Below are positions 46,800-57,642 of a stretch of DNA of 64,000 nucleotides, one piece after another. The first letter of the stretch is position 1. Every line of letters starts with the position of its first letter. A program made the position numbers and the translations under genes. The notes beneath the pieces are model-generated. The model was not told where the DNA came from, ran no database searches, and saw only the letters and a list, made by a program, of their open reading frames with translations. Source of the stretch: Patulibacter sp. (lineage in GTDB: Bacteria > Actinomycetota > Thermoleophilia > Solirubrobacterales > Solirubrobacteraceae); NCBI RefSeq assembly GCF_030655195.1, contig NZ_JAURWA010000176.1:1-64000 (forward strand), in the 5' to 3' direction.

Positions 46800-48590
46800 T
46801 CAGCCGTAGAGCGCCTCGATCTCCGAGGCGTACTTCTCGCCGATCGGCTTGCGCTTGAGCTTCATCGTCGGGGTCAGCTCGTCGCCACCGGGCGCCCAGT
46901 CGCCGCGGACCAGCTCGAACCGCTTGACGCCCTCGACCCGGGAGAGCTTCTCGTTGGCCGCCTCGACGCCGCGTTCGACCTCCGCGACGACGTCGGGGTG
47001 GACGGCGAGCGCCGCCAGGTCGGTGTCCTCGATGCCGTGCTGGGCCGCCCAGGCGGGGGCGAGGTCGGCGTCGAGCACGATCAGGGCGGTGTTGAACGGG
47101 CGGGCGTCGCCGATCACGCAGACCTGGCCGATCAGCGGGTGCGCGCTCTTGACCGTCGCCTCGATGTTCGCCGGGGACATGTTCTTGCCGCCGGCGCTGA
47201 TGATCAGCTCCTTCTTGCGGTCGACGATCCAGAGGTAGCCGTCCTCGTCGATGCGGCCGACGTCGCCCGTGCGGTACCACCCGTCGTCCTCGAGGACCTC
47301 GGCGGTCTTCTCGGGCAGATTGCGGTAGCCGCGCATGACGGCCTCCCCCCGGAGCAGCACCTCGCCGTCCTCGTCCAGGCGCATCTCCATGCCGGGGACG
47401 ACCGGGCCGACGCTGCCGATCCTGATCGCGTCGGGCGGGTTCAGCGTGCCGCAGGCGCAGGTCTCGGACATGCCCCAGATCTCGGCGACGGGGATCCCCA
47501 GGGCGTGGAAGAACTCGATGACCGGTGCGGGCGTGGGCGCCGCCCCGACGTTGACCGCCGCGGCGTCGTCGAGGCCCAGGCGCTGGCGGAGCGGCGCGAA
47601 GATGCGCTCGTCCGCGGCGGCGAAGGCGGCCTCGAGCTCGTCAGGGACGGGCTCGCCGGCCTGCTGCAGCCGGACGCGCTGCAGCGACGCCTCGATCGCG
47701 CCCTGGACCGCCGTCCGCTGCTCCTCGGGCTGCGCGCCCGTCATCGCCTCCAGGCCCGACTTCAGCTTCTCCCAGATCCGCGGCACGGCGAAGAACCACG
47801 TCGGCCGCACCGCCGCCAGGTACGCGGCGATCTGCTTGGGGTCGGGGCAGACCGTGATCTCGAGGCCGAAGACCAGGGGCGCGTAGTAGTGCGCGCCACG
47901 CTCGGCGATGTGAGCGGCGGGCAGCCACGAGATGACGCGGCCGCCGGGCTGCAGCCGCGCGACCTGGCCGATCTGGCGGATGGCGGCGAGCTGGTTGCGG
48001 TGCGTCAGCTCGACGCCCTTGGGCGGCCCCGTGGTGCCCGACGTGTAGATCAGCGTGAGCAGGTCGTCCGGTCCGGCCAGTGCCGCCTCGGCGACGGCGT
48101 CGAAGTCGTCAGGGGCGGCGGCCTCGACGTCGGCGATCGACAGGACGTCCTCCGCGTCGCCGGCGTCGTCGACGCAGACGACGTGGCGCAGACCGGGGAG
48201 CGACGGCCGGGCCGCGAGGACGCGGTCGAGGTACATCGCCTCCGTCACGACGACGCCGAGCTCGGCGTCCTGCCCGATGTAGGCGATCTGGTCCGGGGAC
48301 GACGTCTGGTAGACCGAGACGGGCACGCCGCCGGCCGTGAGGGTCGCGAGGTCGGCGACGAGGAACTCGGGCCGGTTGTTCAGGAGCAGCCCGACGGTGT
48401 CGCCCCGCTCGACGCCCAGCCCGCGCAGACCCGCGGCGAGGCGTGCGACGCGGTCTCCGACCTCGCGCCAGGTCCACGAGACCTCGTCGTCCTTCGTCCG
48501 GACCAGCACCTGGTCCGGACGGTCCCGCAGTCCGTCGCGGAAGACCTCCAAGATCGTCCCGACCGCAGTCGTGGCGTCCGTCGTACCCAT
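46800..48590 (-). CDS. Long-chain acyl-CoA synthetase, AMP-dependent (596 aa)
   Basis: ANL superfamily: P-loop 'TLIYTSGTTGPPKGVELTHRNQ' (residues ~173-193), 'RPTWFFAVPRIWEKLKSGLEAM', 'EIWGMSETCACGTLNPPD' (motif A5 region), 'WYRTGDVGRIDEDGYLWIVDRKKELIISAGGKNMSPANIE' (A7/A8), and a catalytic Lys in 'PTMKLKRKPIGEKYASEIEALYG' (A10). It activates fatty acids as acyl-AMP then acyl-CoA, at the membrane. Similar to FadD15/long-chain synthetases. An SD GGGAG precedes ATG 48590. It stands alone between rseP and the permease and may feed the acyl-CoA dehydrogenases and thioesterases of this window. Confidence 0.92.
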   Translation of the reverse strand: MGTTDATTAVGTILEVFRDGLRDRPDQVLVRTKDDEVSWTWREVGDRVARLAAGLRGLGVERGDTVGLLLNNRPEFLVADLATLTAGGVPVSVYQTSSPDQIAYIGQDAELGVVVTEAMYLDRVLAARPSLPGLRHVVCVDDAGDAEDVLSIADVEAAAPDDFDAVAEAALAGPDDLLTLIYTSGTTGPPKGVELTHRNQLAAIRQIGQVARLQPGGRVISWLPAAHIAERGAHYYAPLVFGLEITVCPDPKQIAAYLAAVRPTWFFAVPRIWEKLKSGLEAMTGAQPEEQRTAVQGAIEASLQRVRLQQAGEPVPDELEAAFAAADERIFAPLRQRLGLDDAAAVNVGAAPTPAPVIEFFHALGIPVAEIWGMSETCACGTLNPPDAIRIGSVGPVVPGMEMRLDEDGEVLLRGEAVMRGYRNLPEKTAEVLEDDGWYRTGDVGRIDEDGYLWIVDRKKELIISAGGKNMSPANIEATVKSAHPLIGQVCVIGDARPFNTALIVLDADLAPAWAAQHGIEDTDLAALAVHPDVVAEVERGVEAANEKLSRVEGVKRFELVRGDWAPGGDELTPTMKLKRKPIGEKYASEIEALYG

Positions 48591-48731
48591 CGTCGCTCCC
48601 TCGTCGTCCGTCGGCCGTACGGTGCTCGGCCTCCGCCATTCCTACCACCGCGAGCGTCGGTGCGCCACACCGGTTGGCCAGCCAGCCAGGAAGGCGTCGG
48701 AGGCTGCGCCCCGTGGGGCACGGCCGGGCCG

Positions 48732-49889
48732 CTAGGGGCCCTGCACCTGTCTGGCCGCGGTGCCGTCCGCGAAGCGACCGATGTCGTTGTAGAGGCCCAG
48801 GCCGAACAGCATGATCACGAGCACGAAGCCCACCACGCTGGCCCGTTCGAGCCACGTGAACGGGATCGGCCTCCCCCGGACCTTCTCGGCGATCGCCCAG
48901 AAGATGTGGCCACCGTCGAGCGGCAGGAACGGTGCGAGGTTGATGATCGCCAGCGACAGGCTCACGACGCCGAGCAGGATGAGCGCCCGCGGGGTGCTGA
49001 ACTCGATCGTCCGCCGGGTGGCGTCGTAGGCGCCGGCGACCGAACCGATCTCCCGTCGGGCCTCGGCCGAGTAGAAGAGCCGCGTGATCGCCTTCGCGGT
49101 CTCCGACGTGACGAACCAGACGTAGTCCGGCGTCTCCTTGGCCGCGTCCCCGACGCTCGCGGGGAGGAAGTCGAGTCCCCCGTACGTGATGCCCAGGAGC
49201 TGGCGGTCCTCCTTGCGGCCGGTGGCCGGGTTCTCGACCGTCGTCTTGCGCGGGGCGACGGAGACCGTCCGACGCTCCCCGTCGCGCTCCACGACGACAC
49301 GTGCCGGGGTCGCCGCCGAGCAGCCGACGGCGTCGCTCCCGGGCGCGCAGCGGTGCGAGGAGATCTGGCGGGTCAGCGCGGTGCGCCGCTCGACGGTGTT
49401 CTTGTAGGTCAGGGTGTCGTTGAACCCCTGGACGCCGTCGACGGAGACGATCCGGTCGCCCGGCTCGAGCTTGCCCGCGGCGGCGCTGTTCTTGGCGACG
49501 GAGTTGACGACGGGCGCGTTGGGCGTCGGCACCCCGGCCGTCGCGTAGACCGCGAAGATCAGGACGAACGCGATGACGATGTTGACCAGCGGGCCGGCGG
49601 CGATGACGACGATCCGCTTCCAGGTCGGCTGCCGGTAGTAGGCGCGCGGGAGGACGTCCTCGGGGAGCTCCTCCCGCGGGTCCATCCCGGTGATCTTCAC
49701 GAAGCCGCCGGCGGGGATCCAGCCGATCCCGTACTCCGTCTCGCCGCGCCGGACGCTCCAGATCGGCTTGCCGAAGAAGAGGTAGAACTTCTCGACCCGC
49801 ATCCCGACGGCCTTGGCCGCGGCGAAGTGCCCGGCCTCGTGCAGGATGATGAGCACGGCGAAGCCGACGAAGGCGAGGACCCATGACAC
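48732..49889 (-). CDS. rseP: RseP-type site-2 intramembrane metalloprotease (385 aa)
   Basis: Zinc-binding 'ILHEAGHFAAAK' (H17-E18-x2-H21) in the first helix and the third ligand in 'LPLDGGHIFW' near residue 322. A PDZ region lies between (~140-240, with 'GDRIVSVDGVQGFND'). Membrane helices are at 1-20, ~85-110, ~290-310 and ~360-378. It cleaves membrane-bound anti-sigma factors within the bilayer, so it could process the RskA-like regulator seen elsewhere in the window. GTG 49889 follows a GACCCT hexamer by 7 bases. Last of the rpsB-to-dxr cluster. Confidence 0.92.
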   Translation of the reverse strand: MSWVLAFVGFAVLIILHEAGHFAAAKAVGMRVEKFYLFFGKPIWSVRRGETEYGIGWIPAGGFVKITGMDPREELPEDVLPRAYYRQPTWKRIVVIAAGPLVNIVIAFVLIFAVYATAGVPTPNAPVVNSVAKNSAAAGKLEPGDRIVSVDGVQGFNDTLTYKNTVERRTALTRQISSHRCAPGSDAVGCSAATPARVVVERDGERRTVSVAPRKTTVENPATGRKEDRQLLGITYGGLDFLPASVGDAAKETPDYVWFVTSETAKAITRLFYSAEARREIGSVAGAYDATRRTIEFSTPRALILLGVVSLSLAIINLAPFLPLDGGHIFWAIAEKVRGRPIPFTWLERASVVGFVLVIMLFGLGLYNDIGRFADGTAARQVQGP

Positions 49890-50036
49890 GCCGGACAGGG
49901 TCCCACAGGCGCCTTGTCCCCGCGTAAGGGCGGGGAGCCGGGTCGCGGGCCCGGCGCCACGTGTCCCGGGTCGGCACCCGGGCGGACCCCGCCAGGGCCG
50001 GCGGCCCTGCGGCGCGCCACGAGGCCCGCGCGGAGG

Positions 50037-51212
50037 TCAGCCGAGGCGGGCGACCTGCTCGGCGGCGGCGTCACGGGCGGCGCGGTCCGCCGCGTAGAGC
50101 GTCTCGAAGGCGTGGACGGCCTTGGGCTGCACCGCGTCGAGCGTCGCCTCGACGACCTCCGCGATCTGCAGGAACCCGAGGTCGCCCTGGAGGAACGCGT
50201 GGACGGCCACCTCGTTGGCGGCGTTCAGGATGCAGGGGGCGGTGCCACCCTCGCGTCCGGCCTCGCGGGCGAGGTGCAGGCAGCGGAACGTCTCCTCGTC
50301 GGCCCGCTCGAAGGTCAGCTGCCCGACGTCGGCGAGGTCCAGCGGCCGCATCGGGATCGGGCGGCGCTCGGGGTGGTGCAGCGCGAAGGCGATCGGTGCC
50401 TTCATGTCCGGGTACCCCAGGTGGGCGAGCGCGGCCCCGTCGACCAGGGTGACGTAGGAGTGGACGATCGACTGCGGGTGGACGACGACGTCGATGCGGT
50501 CGTACGAGGTGCCGAACAGGTGGTGGGCCTCGATGACCTCGAGCCCCTTGTTCATCAGCGTGGCGGAGTCGATGGTGATCTTCCCGCCCATCGCCCATGT
50601 GGGGTGCTTCAGCGCCTGCTCGACGCCGACGTCGGCGAGCTCGTCGCGGGAGCGGCCACGGAACGGCCCGCCCGACGCCGTGAGCACGAGCCGCTCGATG
50701 CTCGCCTGGGGGGACTCCCCCGCGCGGGACTCGGCGGTGACGAGCTGCCAGAGGGCGGAGTGCTCGCTGTCGACCGGCAGGACCTGGGCACCGGTGGCCT
50801 CGGCGAGCTGCATCACGAGCTCGCCGCCGACGACGAGCGACTCCTTGTTGGCCAGCGCCAGGTCGATCCCCTCGCCGAGCGTCGCCACGGTGGGTCCCAG
50901 CCCAGCGGCGCCGACGAGGGCGTTGAGGACGAGGTCCGCCCCGGACTCCAGGACGAGGTGGACGAGTCCCTCGGGACCCTGCAGCACCCGGCCGTCGGGC
51001 CACTCGCGCTCGGCCCGCGCGGCGGCCTCGGGGTCCGAGAGCCCGACGAGCCCGACGCCGAACTCGCGGGCCTGCTCCAGCAGCGGCTCCCACTGACGGC
51101 CGGCCGCGAGACCGACGATCTCGAACGTCCCCTCGGGGGCCGCGCGGACGACGTCGAGCGCCTGCGTCCCGATCGAGCCGGTGGATCCGAGGATGAGGAG
51201 GCGGCGCGGCAT
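50037..51212 (-). CDS. dxr: 1-deoxy-D-xylulose 5-phosphate reductoisomerase (391 aa)
   Basis: 'MPRRLLILGSTGSIGTQALDVV' holds the NADPH loop (G-S-T-G-S-I-G); 'VDSEHSALWQLV' the catalytic Asp-Ser-Glu; 'TASGGPFRGRSRDEL' and 'HPTWAMGGKITIDSATLMNKGLEVIEAHHLF' the flexible loop and metal region. First committed MEP-pathway step. ATG 51212 is preferred to GTG 51224 because it matches the family start. A short palindrome CTGCCA-ga-TGGCAG lies at 51226-51239, between cdsA and dxr. Confidence 0.95.
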   Translation of the reverse strand: MPRRLLILGSTGSIGTQALDVVRAAPEGTFEIVGLAAGRQWEPLLEQAREFGVGLVGLSDPEAAARAEREWPDGRVLQGPEGLVHLVLESGADLVLNALVGAAGLGPTVATLGEGIDLALANKESLVVGGELVMQLAEATGAQVLPVDSEHSALWQLVTAESRAGESPQASIERLVLTASGGPFRGRSRDELADVGVEQALKHPTWAMGGKITIDSATLMNKGLEVIEAHHLFGTSYDRIDVVVHPQSIVHSYVTLVDGAALAHLGYPDMKAPIAFALHHPERRPIPMRPLDLADVGQLTFERADEETFRCLHLAREAGREGGTAPCILNAANEVAVHAFLQGDLGFLQIAEVVEATLDAVQPKAVHAFETLYAADRAARDAAAEQVARLG

Positions 51213-51260
51213 GACGCGGATCACCCTGCCAGATGGCAGACGGGTCGGTCCCCTCCCCCG

Positions 51261-52532
51261 TTATGCCATGCCCATCGCGAGCCACACGTAGTAGCCCGCG
51301 ACGACGGCGAACATCGCGGCGTCGAGGCGGTCGAGCACCCCGCCGTGGACGCCGAAGAGGCCTCCCGCGTCCTTCGTGCCGGCGTCGCGCTTGAGGAAGC
51401 TCTCGAAGAGGTCGCCGAGCGGGGCGACGACGGCGACGGCCAGACCCAGCAGGAGGGCGTCCGTGCCGCTCAGCCAGTCCTGGTAGAGCCCGGCGAACCA
51501 CGTCGCGGCGACGGCGACGACGACGCCGATGAGGAGGCCCTCGACGGTCTTGTTCGGCGAGATCCTCGGCCACAGCTTGCGGTTGCCGAACATGCGGCCG
51601 CCCAGGTACGCCCCGGTATCGCCGAGGAACGTGCCGATCAGGACGTCGACGACGATGCCCGCGCCGTGCTCGCTGTCGCGCAGCAGCACGACGTGCCCCA
51701 GCGCCAGACCGATCCAGGCGATGCCGAGCATCGTCACCGCGACCCCGGGCATGCTGCCCTTCGGGTGCGACAGCGCGACGGAGAGGAAGACGATGGGCAC
51801 CGTGGCGACCAGCGCCGTGAGCATGCCCTCGCGGTCCCAGAGCGCGGCGGAGACGATCACCGCCAGGACGCCGACCCCGCCGGCGAACAGCGACGGGCGC
51901 GTCTTCTCGAACATCCGGGTGAGCTCCCAGACGCCGACGAGCCCGAAGGCGACGATGCCGGCGACGAAGACCGGGCCGCCCGCGGCGACGAGGAGGATCG
52001 CGACGATCGCGGCCGGGATGGCCACGAGGACGCGGGCGCCGAGGTCGCTGCCGCCGCCGCGGTCCGACGGTGAGCGGACGCTCTCGATCGCGTCCTCGAA
52101 GCGCTCGAGGGCCTCGATCTCGGTCTCGACCGCGTCGCGGGAGGACCGTGCCGCCGGTGCGGCCTCGACCTCGGCGACCCGCCGGCGGGTGCGCCGGTCG
52201 CGGTCCTCGAGCCGCACGTCGTAGGTGCCGGACTCGTCGGCGAGGAGGTCGCGGTCGCGCGGCCGCCGGCTGCGGGGCAGTGGGTCGACCGGGTCGTAGG
52301 TGCCGCTGACGGTCCCGCGCGTGCGGTCGCCCGTGCGGGTCCGGTCGTCGCGGGACCCGCCCGTGCGGGTGCGGTCGGGCCGCTCGGCGGGCTCGAAGTC
52401 GCCGAACTCGAGCTCGAAGCGCGCCTCGCGCTGCCGGCCGCGGGGGGGCATGCGCCGCGGGGCGCGCTCCCGGTCGTCCCGGTCGTCGAAGTCGTCGACG
52501 TCGTCGCCCGTGGGGCGGCGCGGGGCGGGCAT
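51261..52532 (-). CDS. cdsA: Phosphatidate cytidylyltransferase with a long acidic N-terminus (423 aa)
   Basis: The C-terminal ~230 residues hold eight membrane helices and the CdsA signature 'SPNKTVEGLLIGVVVA' to 'LGDLFESFLKRDAGTKDAGGLFGVHGGVLDRLDA' (residues ~310-400). It makes CDP-diacylglycerol, precursor for the phosphatidyltransferase at 39536. The first ~170 residues are polar and disordered (Asp/Arg/Thr repeats such as 'GDDVDDFDDRDDRERAPRR'), an extension not seen in most CdsA proteins. ATG 52532 overlaps the uppS stop by one base (TGATG). Confidence 0.92.
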   Translation of the reverse strand: MPAPRRPTGDDVDDFDDRDDRERAPRRMPPRGRQREARFELEFGDFEPAERPDRTRTGGSRDDRTRTGDRTRGTVSGTYDPVDPLPRSRRPRDRDLLADESGTYDVRLEDRDRRTRRRVAEVEAAPAARSSRDAVETEIEALERFEDAIESVRSPSDRGGGSDLGARVLVAIPAAIVAILLVAAGGPVFVAGIVAFGLVGVWELTRMFEKTRPSLFAGGVGVLAVIVSAALWDREGMLTALVATVPIVFLSVALSHPKGSMPGVAVTMLGIAWIGLALGHVVLLRDSEHGAGIVVDVLIGTFLGDTGAYLGGRMFGNRKLWPRISPNKTVEGLLIGVVVAVAATWFAGLYQDWLSGTDALLLGLAVAVVAPLGDLFESFLKRDAGTKDAGGLFGVHGGVLDRLDAAMFAVVAGYYVWLAMGMA

Positions 52533-53260
52533 CAGCCGACCCGCCCGCCGAAGCGCCGGTCGCGGGTGGCGTAGGCGTCGAGGCAGCGCTCGAACGCCGG
52601 GCGGTCGAAGTCGGGCCACAGCTCGGGCGCGAAGACGATCTCGCTGTAGGCGCACTGCCACAGCAGGTAGTTGCTGACCCGCTGCTCACCGGAGGTCCGG
52701 ATCAGCAGGTCGGGGTCGCGCAGGTCGGGGCCGTAGAGGAGCGCCCGGAAGGCGTCCTCGCCCCCGCCCTCGTACCGCGCGGCGGCATCGAGGATCTCGG
52801 CGCGCCCGCCGTAGTTGAACGCCACGACCAGGGTGATGCTCTCGCCGCCGGCGGTCTGCTGCTCCGCCCAGTCCATCTTCTCGACGAGCGCGGGATCGAC
52901 GCCCTCGCGTCGGCCGATGAAGCGCATGCGCGCGCCCTCCTCGATCAGCTCGGGCGTCTCGCGGTCGATCCGCTCGCCGAACATCGCCATCAGCGCCTGC
53001 ACCTCTGCGGGCGGGCGGCTCCAGTTCTCGGTGGAGAACGAGAAGACCGTCAGCTCCTCGATCCCGAGCTCGGCGGCGTCGCGCAGGCGGGCCCGGACGA
53101 CGTCCGCCCCGGCGCGGTGGCCCTCGGCGACCGAGACGCCGCGACCCTGGGCCCAGCGCCCGTTGCCGTCGGTGATGATCGCCACGGACCGTGGACGCTC
53201 CGCGGCGTCCGTGTCCGCGGGGCCGGGCGTCGGCTCGGCGGTGGGAGGGCGACCGGGCAT
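52532..53260 (-). CDS. uppS: Isoprenyl diphosphate synthase, UppS type (242 aa)
   Basis: 'SVAIITDGNGRWAQGRG' holds the catalytic Asp and the D-G-N-x-R-W motif; 'ELTVFSFSTENWSRP', 'LVVAFNYGGRAEI' and 'DLLIRTSGEQRVSNYLLWQCAYSEIVF' complete the cis-prenyltransferase family. It makes undecaprenyl diphosphate, the lipid carrier for peptidoglycan. The N-terminal ~25 residues are a Pro/Asp-rich extension. It overlaps frr (TGATG) and cdsA (TGATG). Confidence 0.93.
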   Translation of the reverse strand: MPGRPPTAEPTPGPADTDAAERPRSVAIITDGNGRWAQGRGVSVAEGHRAGADVVRARLRDAAELGIEELTVFSFSTENWSRPPAEVQALMAMFGERIDRETPELIEEGARMRFIGRREGVDPALVEKMDWAEQQTAGGESITLVVAFNYGGRAEILDAAARYEGGGEDAFRALLYGPDLRDPDLLIRTSGEQRVSNYLLWQCAYSEIVFAPELWPDFDRPAFERCLDAYATRDRRFGGRVG

Positions 53261-53832
53261 CAGACCTCGAGGACGTCGGCTTCCTTGGCCTTCAGCTGCG
53301 CGTCGAGCCCGGCGATGGCCTCGTCGGTGACCTTCTGCAGCTCGGCCTCGGCGCGGTGCTCGTCGTCGGCGCCGATGTCCCCGTCGGTCTTGTAGGTGCG
53401 CAGGTCCGACAGCACGTCGCGGCGGACGTTGCGGACGCGGATGCGCCCCTCCTCGCCGATCTTGCGGGCCGTCTTGACCATCTCCTTGCGACGCTCCTCG
53501 GTCATCTCCGGGATGCCGAGGCGGATGACCTTGCCGTCGTTGGACGGAGTGACGCCGAGGTCGCCGTCGGAGATCGCCTTCTCGATCTGCTTGATCGAGG
53601 ACGGGTCGTACGGCTGGACCGTCAGCAGACGGGCCTCCGGTGCGCCGATCTGCGCGAGCTGGCGGAGGGCCGTGGGGACGCCGTGGTAGTCCACGACGAC
53701 GCGGTCCAGCAGGTTCGGGCTCGCCCGGCCGGTGCGGACGGTGGCGAGCTCCCCGCTGGTCTGCTCGACGGCCTTCTTCATGCGCTCCGCGGCGTCCGCG
53801 AGCAGCTCGTCGATGATGGAGTCGTCGGGCAT
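53260..53832 (-). CDS. frr: Ribosome recycling factor (190 aa)
   Basis: Full RRF: 'DAAERMKKAVEQTSGELATVRTGRASPNLLDRVVVDYHG' (three-helix and RTGRA motif), 'LTVQPYDPSSIKQIEKAISDGDLGVTPSNDGKVIRLGIPEMTEERRKEMVK', then a helical end 'LDAQLKAKEADVLEV'. With EF-G it splits ribosomes after termination. Standard length. Follows pyrH by 61 bases in the conserved rpsB-tsf-pyrH-frr order. Confidence 0.95.
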   Translation of the reverse strand: MPDDSIIDELLADAAERMKKAVEQTSGELATVRTGRASPNLLDRVVVDYHGVPTALRQLAQIGAPEARLLTVQPYDPSSIKQIEKAISDGDLGVTPSNDGKVIRLGIPEMTEERRKEMVKTARKIGEEGRIRVRNVRRDVLSDLRTYKTDGDIGADDEHRAEAELQKVTDEAIAGLDAQLKAKEADVLEV

Positions 53833-53893
53833 CAGGGGACCTCTTCGGTGGTGAACGACGGATGGGCGACGACGGGCCGGCCGGAGCCGGGGA

Positions 53894-55529
<1,636 letters not shown>

Positions 55530-55541
55530 GCGGTCTCCTGC

Positions 55542-56486
55542 TTACTCGGCGGCGGGCGCCGGGGCGTCGGTGGTCGGTGCGGCCTCCGCGGGTGCGGCGG
55601 CGGCCTGCTGCTCCGCTGCGGCCTGCGCGGCGGACTCGTCGGCGGCGGCCTGGGCGGCCTCCTGCGCGGAGGCGGCGGCGGCGCTCTGCTCCTCGGCCTC
55701 GAGGCGGCGGGCGTCCTCGGCCTCGCGGTTGGCGGCGTCCTCGGCCTGGCGCTGCTCCTTCTCGGCGGCCTCGCGGGTGCGGCGGGCCTCCTCGGCCTCC
55801 CACCAGGCGGCGGCACCGCCGGCGGCGGCGTCACCGATGGCGCCGGCGATCGCGGCACAGGCGCGGATCGAGTCGTCGTTGCCCGGGACCGGGAAGTCGA
55901 CGCCGTCGGGGTTCACGTTCGTGTCGACGAGCGCGATGACGGGGATCCGGAGCTTCGAGGCCTCCTCGACCGCGATCTTCTCCGAGTTCACGTCGACGAC
56001 GAAGACGGCGTCGGGGGCGCGACGGAGGTCCTTCACGCCGCCGAGGTTGATCTGGAGCTTGGCGAGCTCCTTGCGGCGCGTGATGCGCTCCTGCGACGGC
56101 AGCAGCTCGAGCTGGCCCTCGGCCTCGAGGCGCTCGAGGTCGTTCAGCGTCTTGATGCGCTTGCTCGACGTCTGGAAGTTGGTCAGCAGACCCGGCGACC
56201 AGCGCTGGTTGACGTACGGCATGCGGGCGGCCTCGGCCGACTCGCGCACGGCGTCCTGGGCCTGGCGCTTGGTGCCGACGAAGAGGACCGTGCCGCCGCG
56301 CTGGGCGATGTCGGACACGAAGGCCTGCGCCTGGGCGAGCAGATCGACCGTCTGCAGCAGGTCGATGACGTGGATGCCGGAGTGCTCGCCGTGGATGAAC
56401 CGCGCCATGCGCGGGTTCCAACGGCGGGTCTGGTGCCCGAAGTGGACGCCAGCCTCGAGCAGATCCTTGATGCCGATCTCGGACAT
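55542..56486 (-). CDS. rpsB: 30S ribosomal protein S2 with a C-terminal coiled-coil extension (314 aa)
   Basis: The S2 core covers residues 1-~222: 'IKDLLEAGVHFGHQTRRWNPRMARFIHGEHSGIHVIDLLQT', 'VLFVGTKRQAQDAV', 'YVNQRWSPGLLTNF' and 'IPVIALVDTNVNPDGVDFPVPGNDD'. Beyond it lies a ~90-residue Ala/Glu/Gln-rich extension ('AEEARRTREAAEKEQRQAED...'), predicted coiled coil with an Ala/Pro tail. ATG 56486 is preceded by about 139 bases of leader from a TAGAGT -10, room for autogenous control. S2 sits on the small-subunit head-platform junction; the extension would reach the ribosome surface. Confidence 0.95.
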   Translation of the reverse strand: MSEIGIKDLLEAGVHFGHQTRRWNPRMARFIHGEHSGIHVIDLLQTVDLLAQAQAFVSDIAQRGGTVLFVGTKRQAQDAVRESAEAARMPYVNQRWSPGLLTNFQTSSKRIKTLNDLERLEAEGQLELLPSQERITRRKELAKLQINLGGVKDLRRAPDAVFVVDVNSEKIAVEEASKLRIPVIALVDTNVNPDGVDFPVPGNDDSIRACAAIAGAIGDAAAGGAAAWWEAEEARRTREAAEKEQRQAEDAANREAEDARRLEAEEQSAAAASAQEAAQAAADESAAQAAAEQQAAAAPAEAAPTTDAPAPAAE

Positions 56487-56631
56487 GGGTACTTCCCTTG
56501 GAATGCGGAGAAACAGGATCCCGCTGGACCGGAACGCGTTCCCGACGGGTCGGGCAGGGACGTTCCGGGGGAACCCGGCGGGGTAGGAATGGACGTTCAG
56601 GTGCGGGTCCGGACGGACGCGCGTGATCAGA

Positions 56632-56637
56632 ACTCTA
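56632..56637 (-). promoter_or_regulatory. -10 of the rpsB operon, long leader
   Basis: Minus-strand TAGAGT, 146 bases before ATG 56486. A perfect 12-bp palindrome GGAACGCGTTCC lies in the leader at 56531-56542. No clear -35 was found. Confidence 0.4.
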
Positions 56638-56685
56638 GCCGGTGGCGCCGTTTCCGGCGGTCACGCCGAGGCCGCCGGGCGGAGC

Positions 56686-57642
56686 TCAGGCGCCGCCGCG
56701 GGCGAGCTGGAGCGCGCCCGCCAGGTCGGCCGGGAGCGGCGAGCGCACCTCGACCGGCTCCCCCGTGAAGGGGTGCGTGAACGACAGGCGCGCGGCGTGG
56801 AGGAACTGGCGCTCCAGGCCGAGCGGGTGGGCGCCCGCGGGCCCCGCGGCGCCGCCGCCGGAGCGGCCGTACTCCGGGTCGCCGGCGACCGGCAGCCCGA
56901 TCGCCTTGAGGTGCACGCGGATCTGGTGGGTGCGCCCGGTCTCCAGGGTCACCCGCAGGAGCGAGGTGCGCGGCAGCGCCTCCTCCAGCACGAAGTGCGT
57001 GACGGCCCGGCGCGGGGTGTCCGTGTCGAGCGAGTGCTTCGTGCGCACGTGGCGGTCGCGGCCGATCGGCGCGTCGATGGTGCCCGTGCGGGCGTCGGGA
57101 CGACCGTCCACGAGGGCGAGGTACTCCCGGGTGACCTCGCGCTCCCGGATCGCCTCCTGCAGCGCGCGGTGGGCGGCCTCCTGGCGCGCGACGATCAAGA
57201 GCCCCGAGGTCTCGCGGTCCAGGCGATGGACGATGCCCGGGCGCTCCGCGTCGCCACCCGGCGGCAGGTCCGCGGTGATCCGCCCGGCGATCGCGTCCAC
57301 CAGCGTCGCCTCGTGGTGGCCGGCACCGGGGTGCACGAGGAGCCCGGCGGGCTTGTCGACGACGAGCAGGTGCTCGTCCTCCCACAGCACGTCGACGTCG
57401 GGCGCGTCGTGGCGGACGGGTCCGACGGTCTGGACCAGCGCCCCCAACTCGACCTCGAGCTCCTGTCCGGCGCGCACGGCATGGCGCTTCTGCGCCGGGT
57501 CGGCGGGCTCGCCGTCGATCCGCACGCCGCCCTCCGCGATGGCGCGCTGGGCGCGCGAGCGGGAGCCGCAGACCTCGGCGAGGACGACGTCGAGCCGCGC
57601 CCCGTCCTGGTCGACGGGGACGGTGATGCGTGTGGCGGTCAT
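56686..57642 (-). CDS. RluA/RluD-family pseudouridine synthase (318 aa)
   Basis: An S4-like N-terminus 'ARLDVVLAEVCGSRSRAQRAIAEGGVRIDGE' (residues ~15-45), then the catalytic block 'GIVHRLDRETSGLLIVAR' with Asp142, and 'TGRTHQIRVHLKAIGLPVAGDPEYG' near 235-260. It isomerises uridines in 23S rRNA. Identical in layout to RluD, which modifies helix 69; the exact target is inferred. ATG 57642 overlaps the lspA stop by 4 bases (ATGA). Last gene of the proC-yggT-lspA unit. Confidence 0.92.
   Translation of the reverse strand: MTATRITVPVDQDGARLDVVLAEVCGSRSRAQRAIAEGGVRIDGEPADPAQKRHAVRAGQELEVELGALVQTVGPVRHDAPDVDVLWEDEHLLVVDKPAGLLVHPGAGHHEATLVDAIAGRITADLPPGGDAERPGIVHRLDRETSGLLIVARQEAAHRALQEAIREREVTREYLALVDGRPDARTGTIDAPIGRDRHVRTKHSLDTDTPRRAVTHFVLEEALPRTSLLRVTLETGRTHQIRVHLKAIGLPVAGDPEYGRSGGGAAGPAGAHPLGLERQFLHAARLSFTHPFTGEPVEVRSPLPADLAGALQLARGGA

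Noticed and set aside
51226-51239. Palindrome CTGCCA-ga-TGGCAG between cdsA and dxr as terminator
   Set aside because: Stem of six with two-base loop is too small, and the genes are likely co-transcribed.
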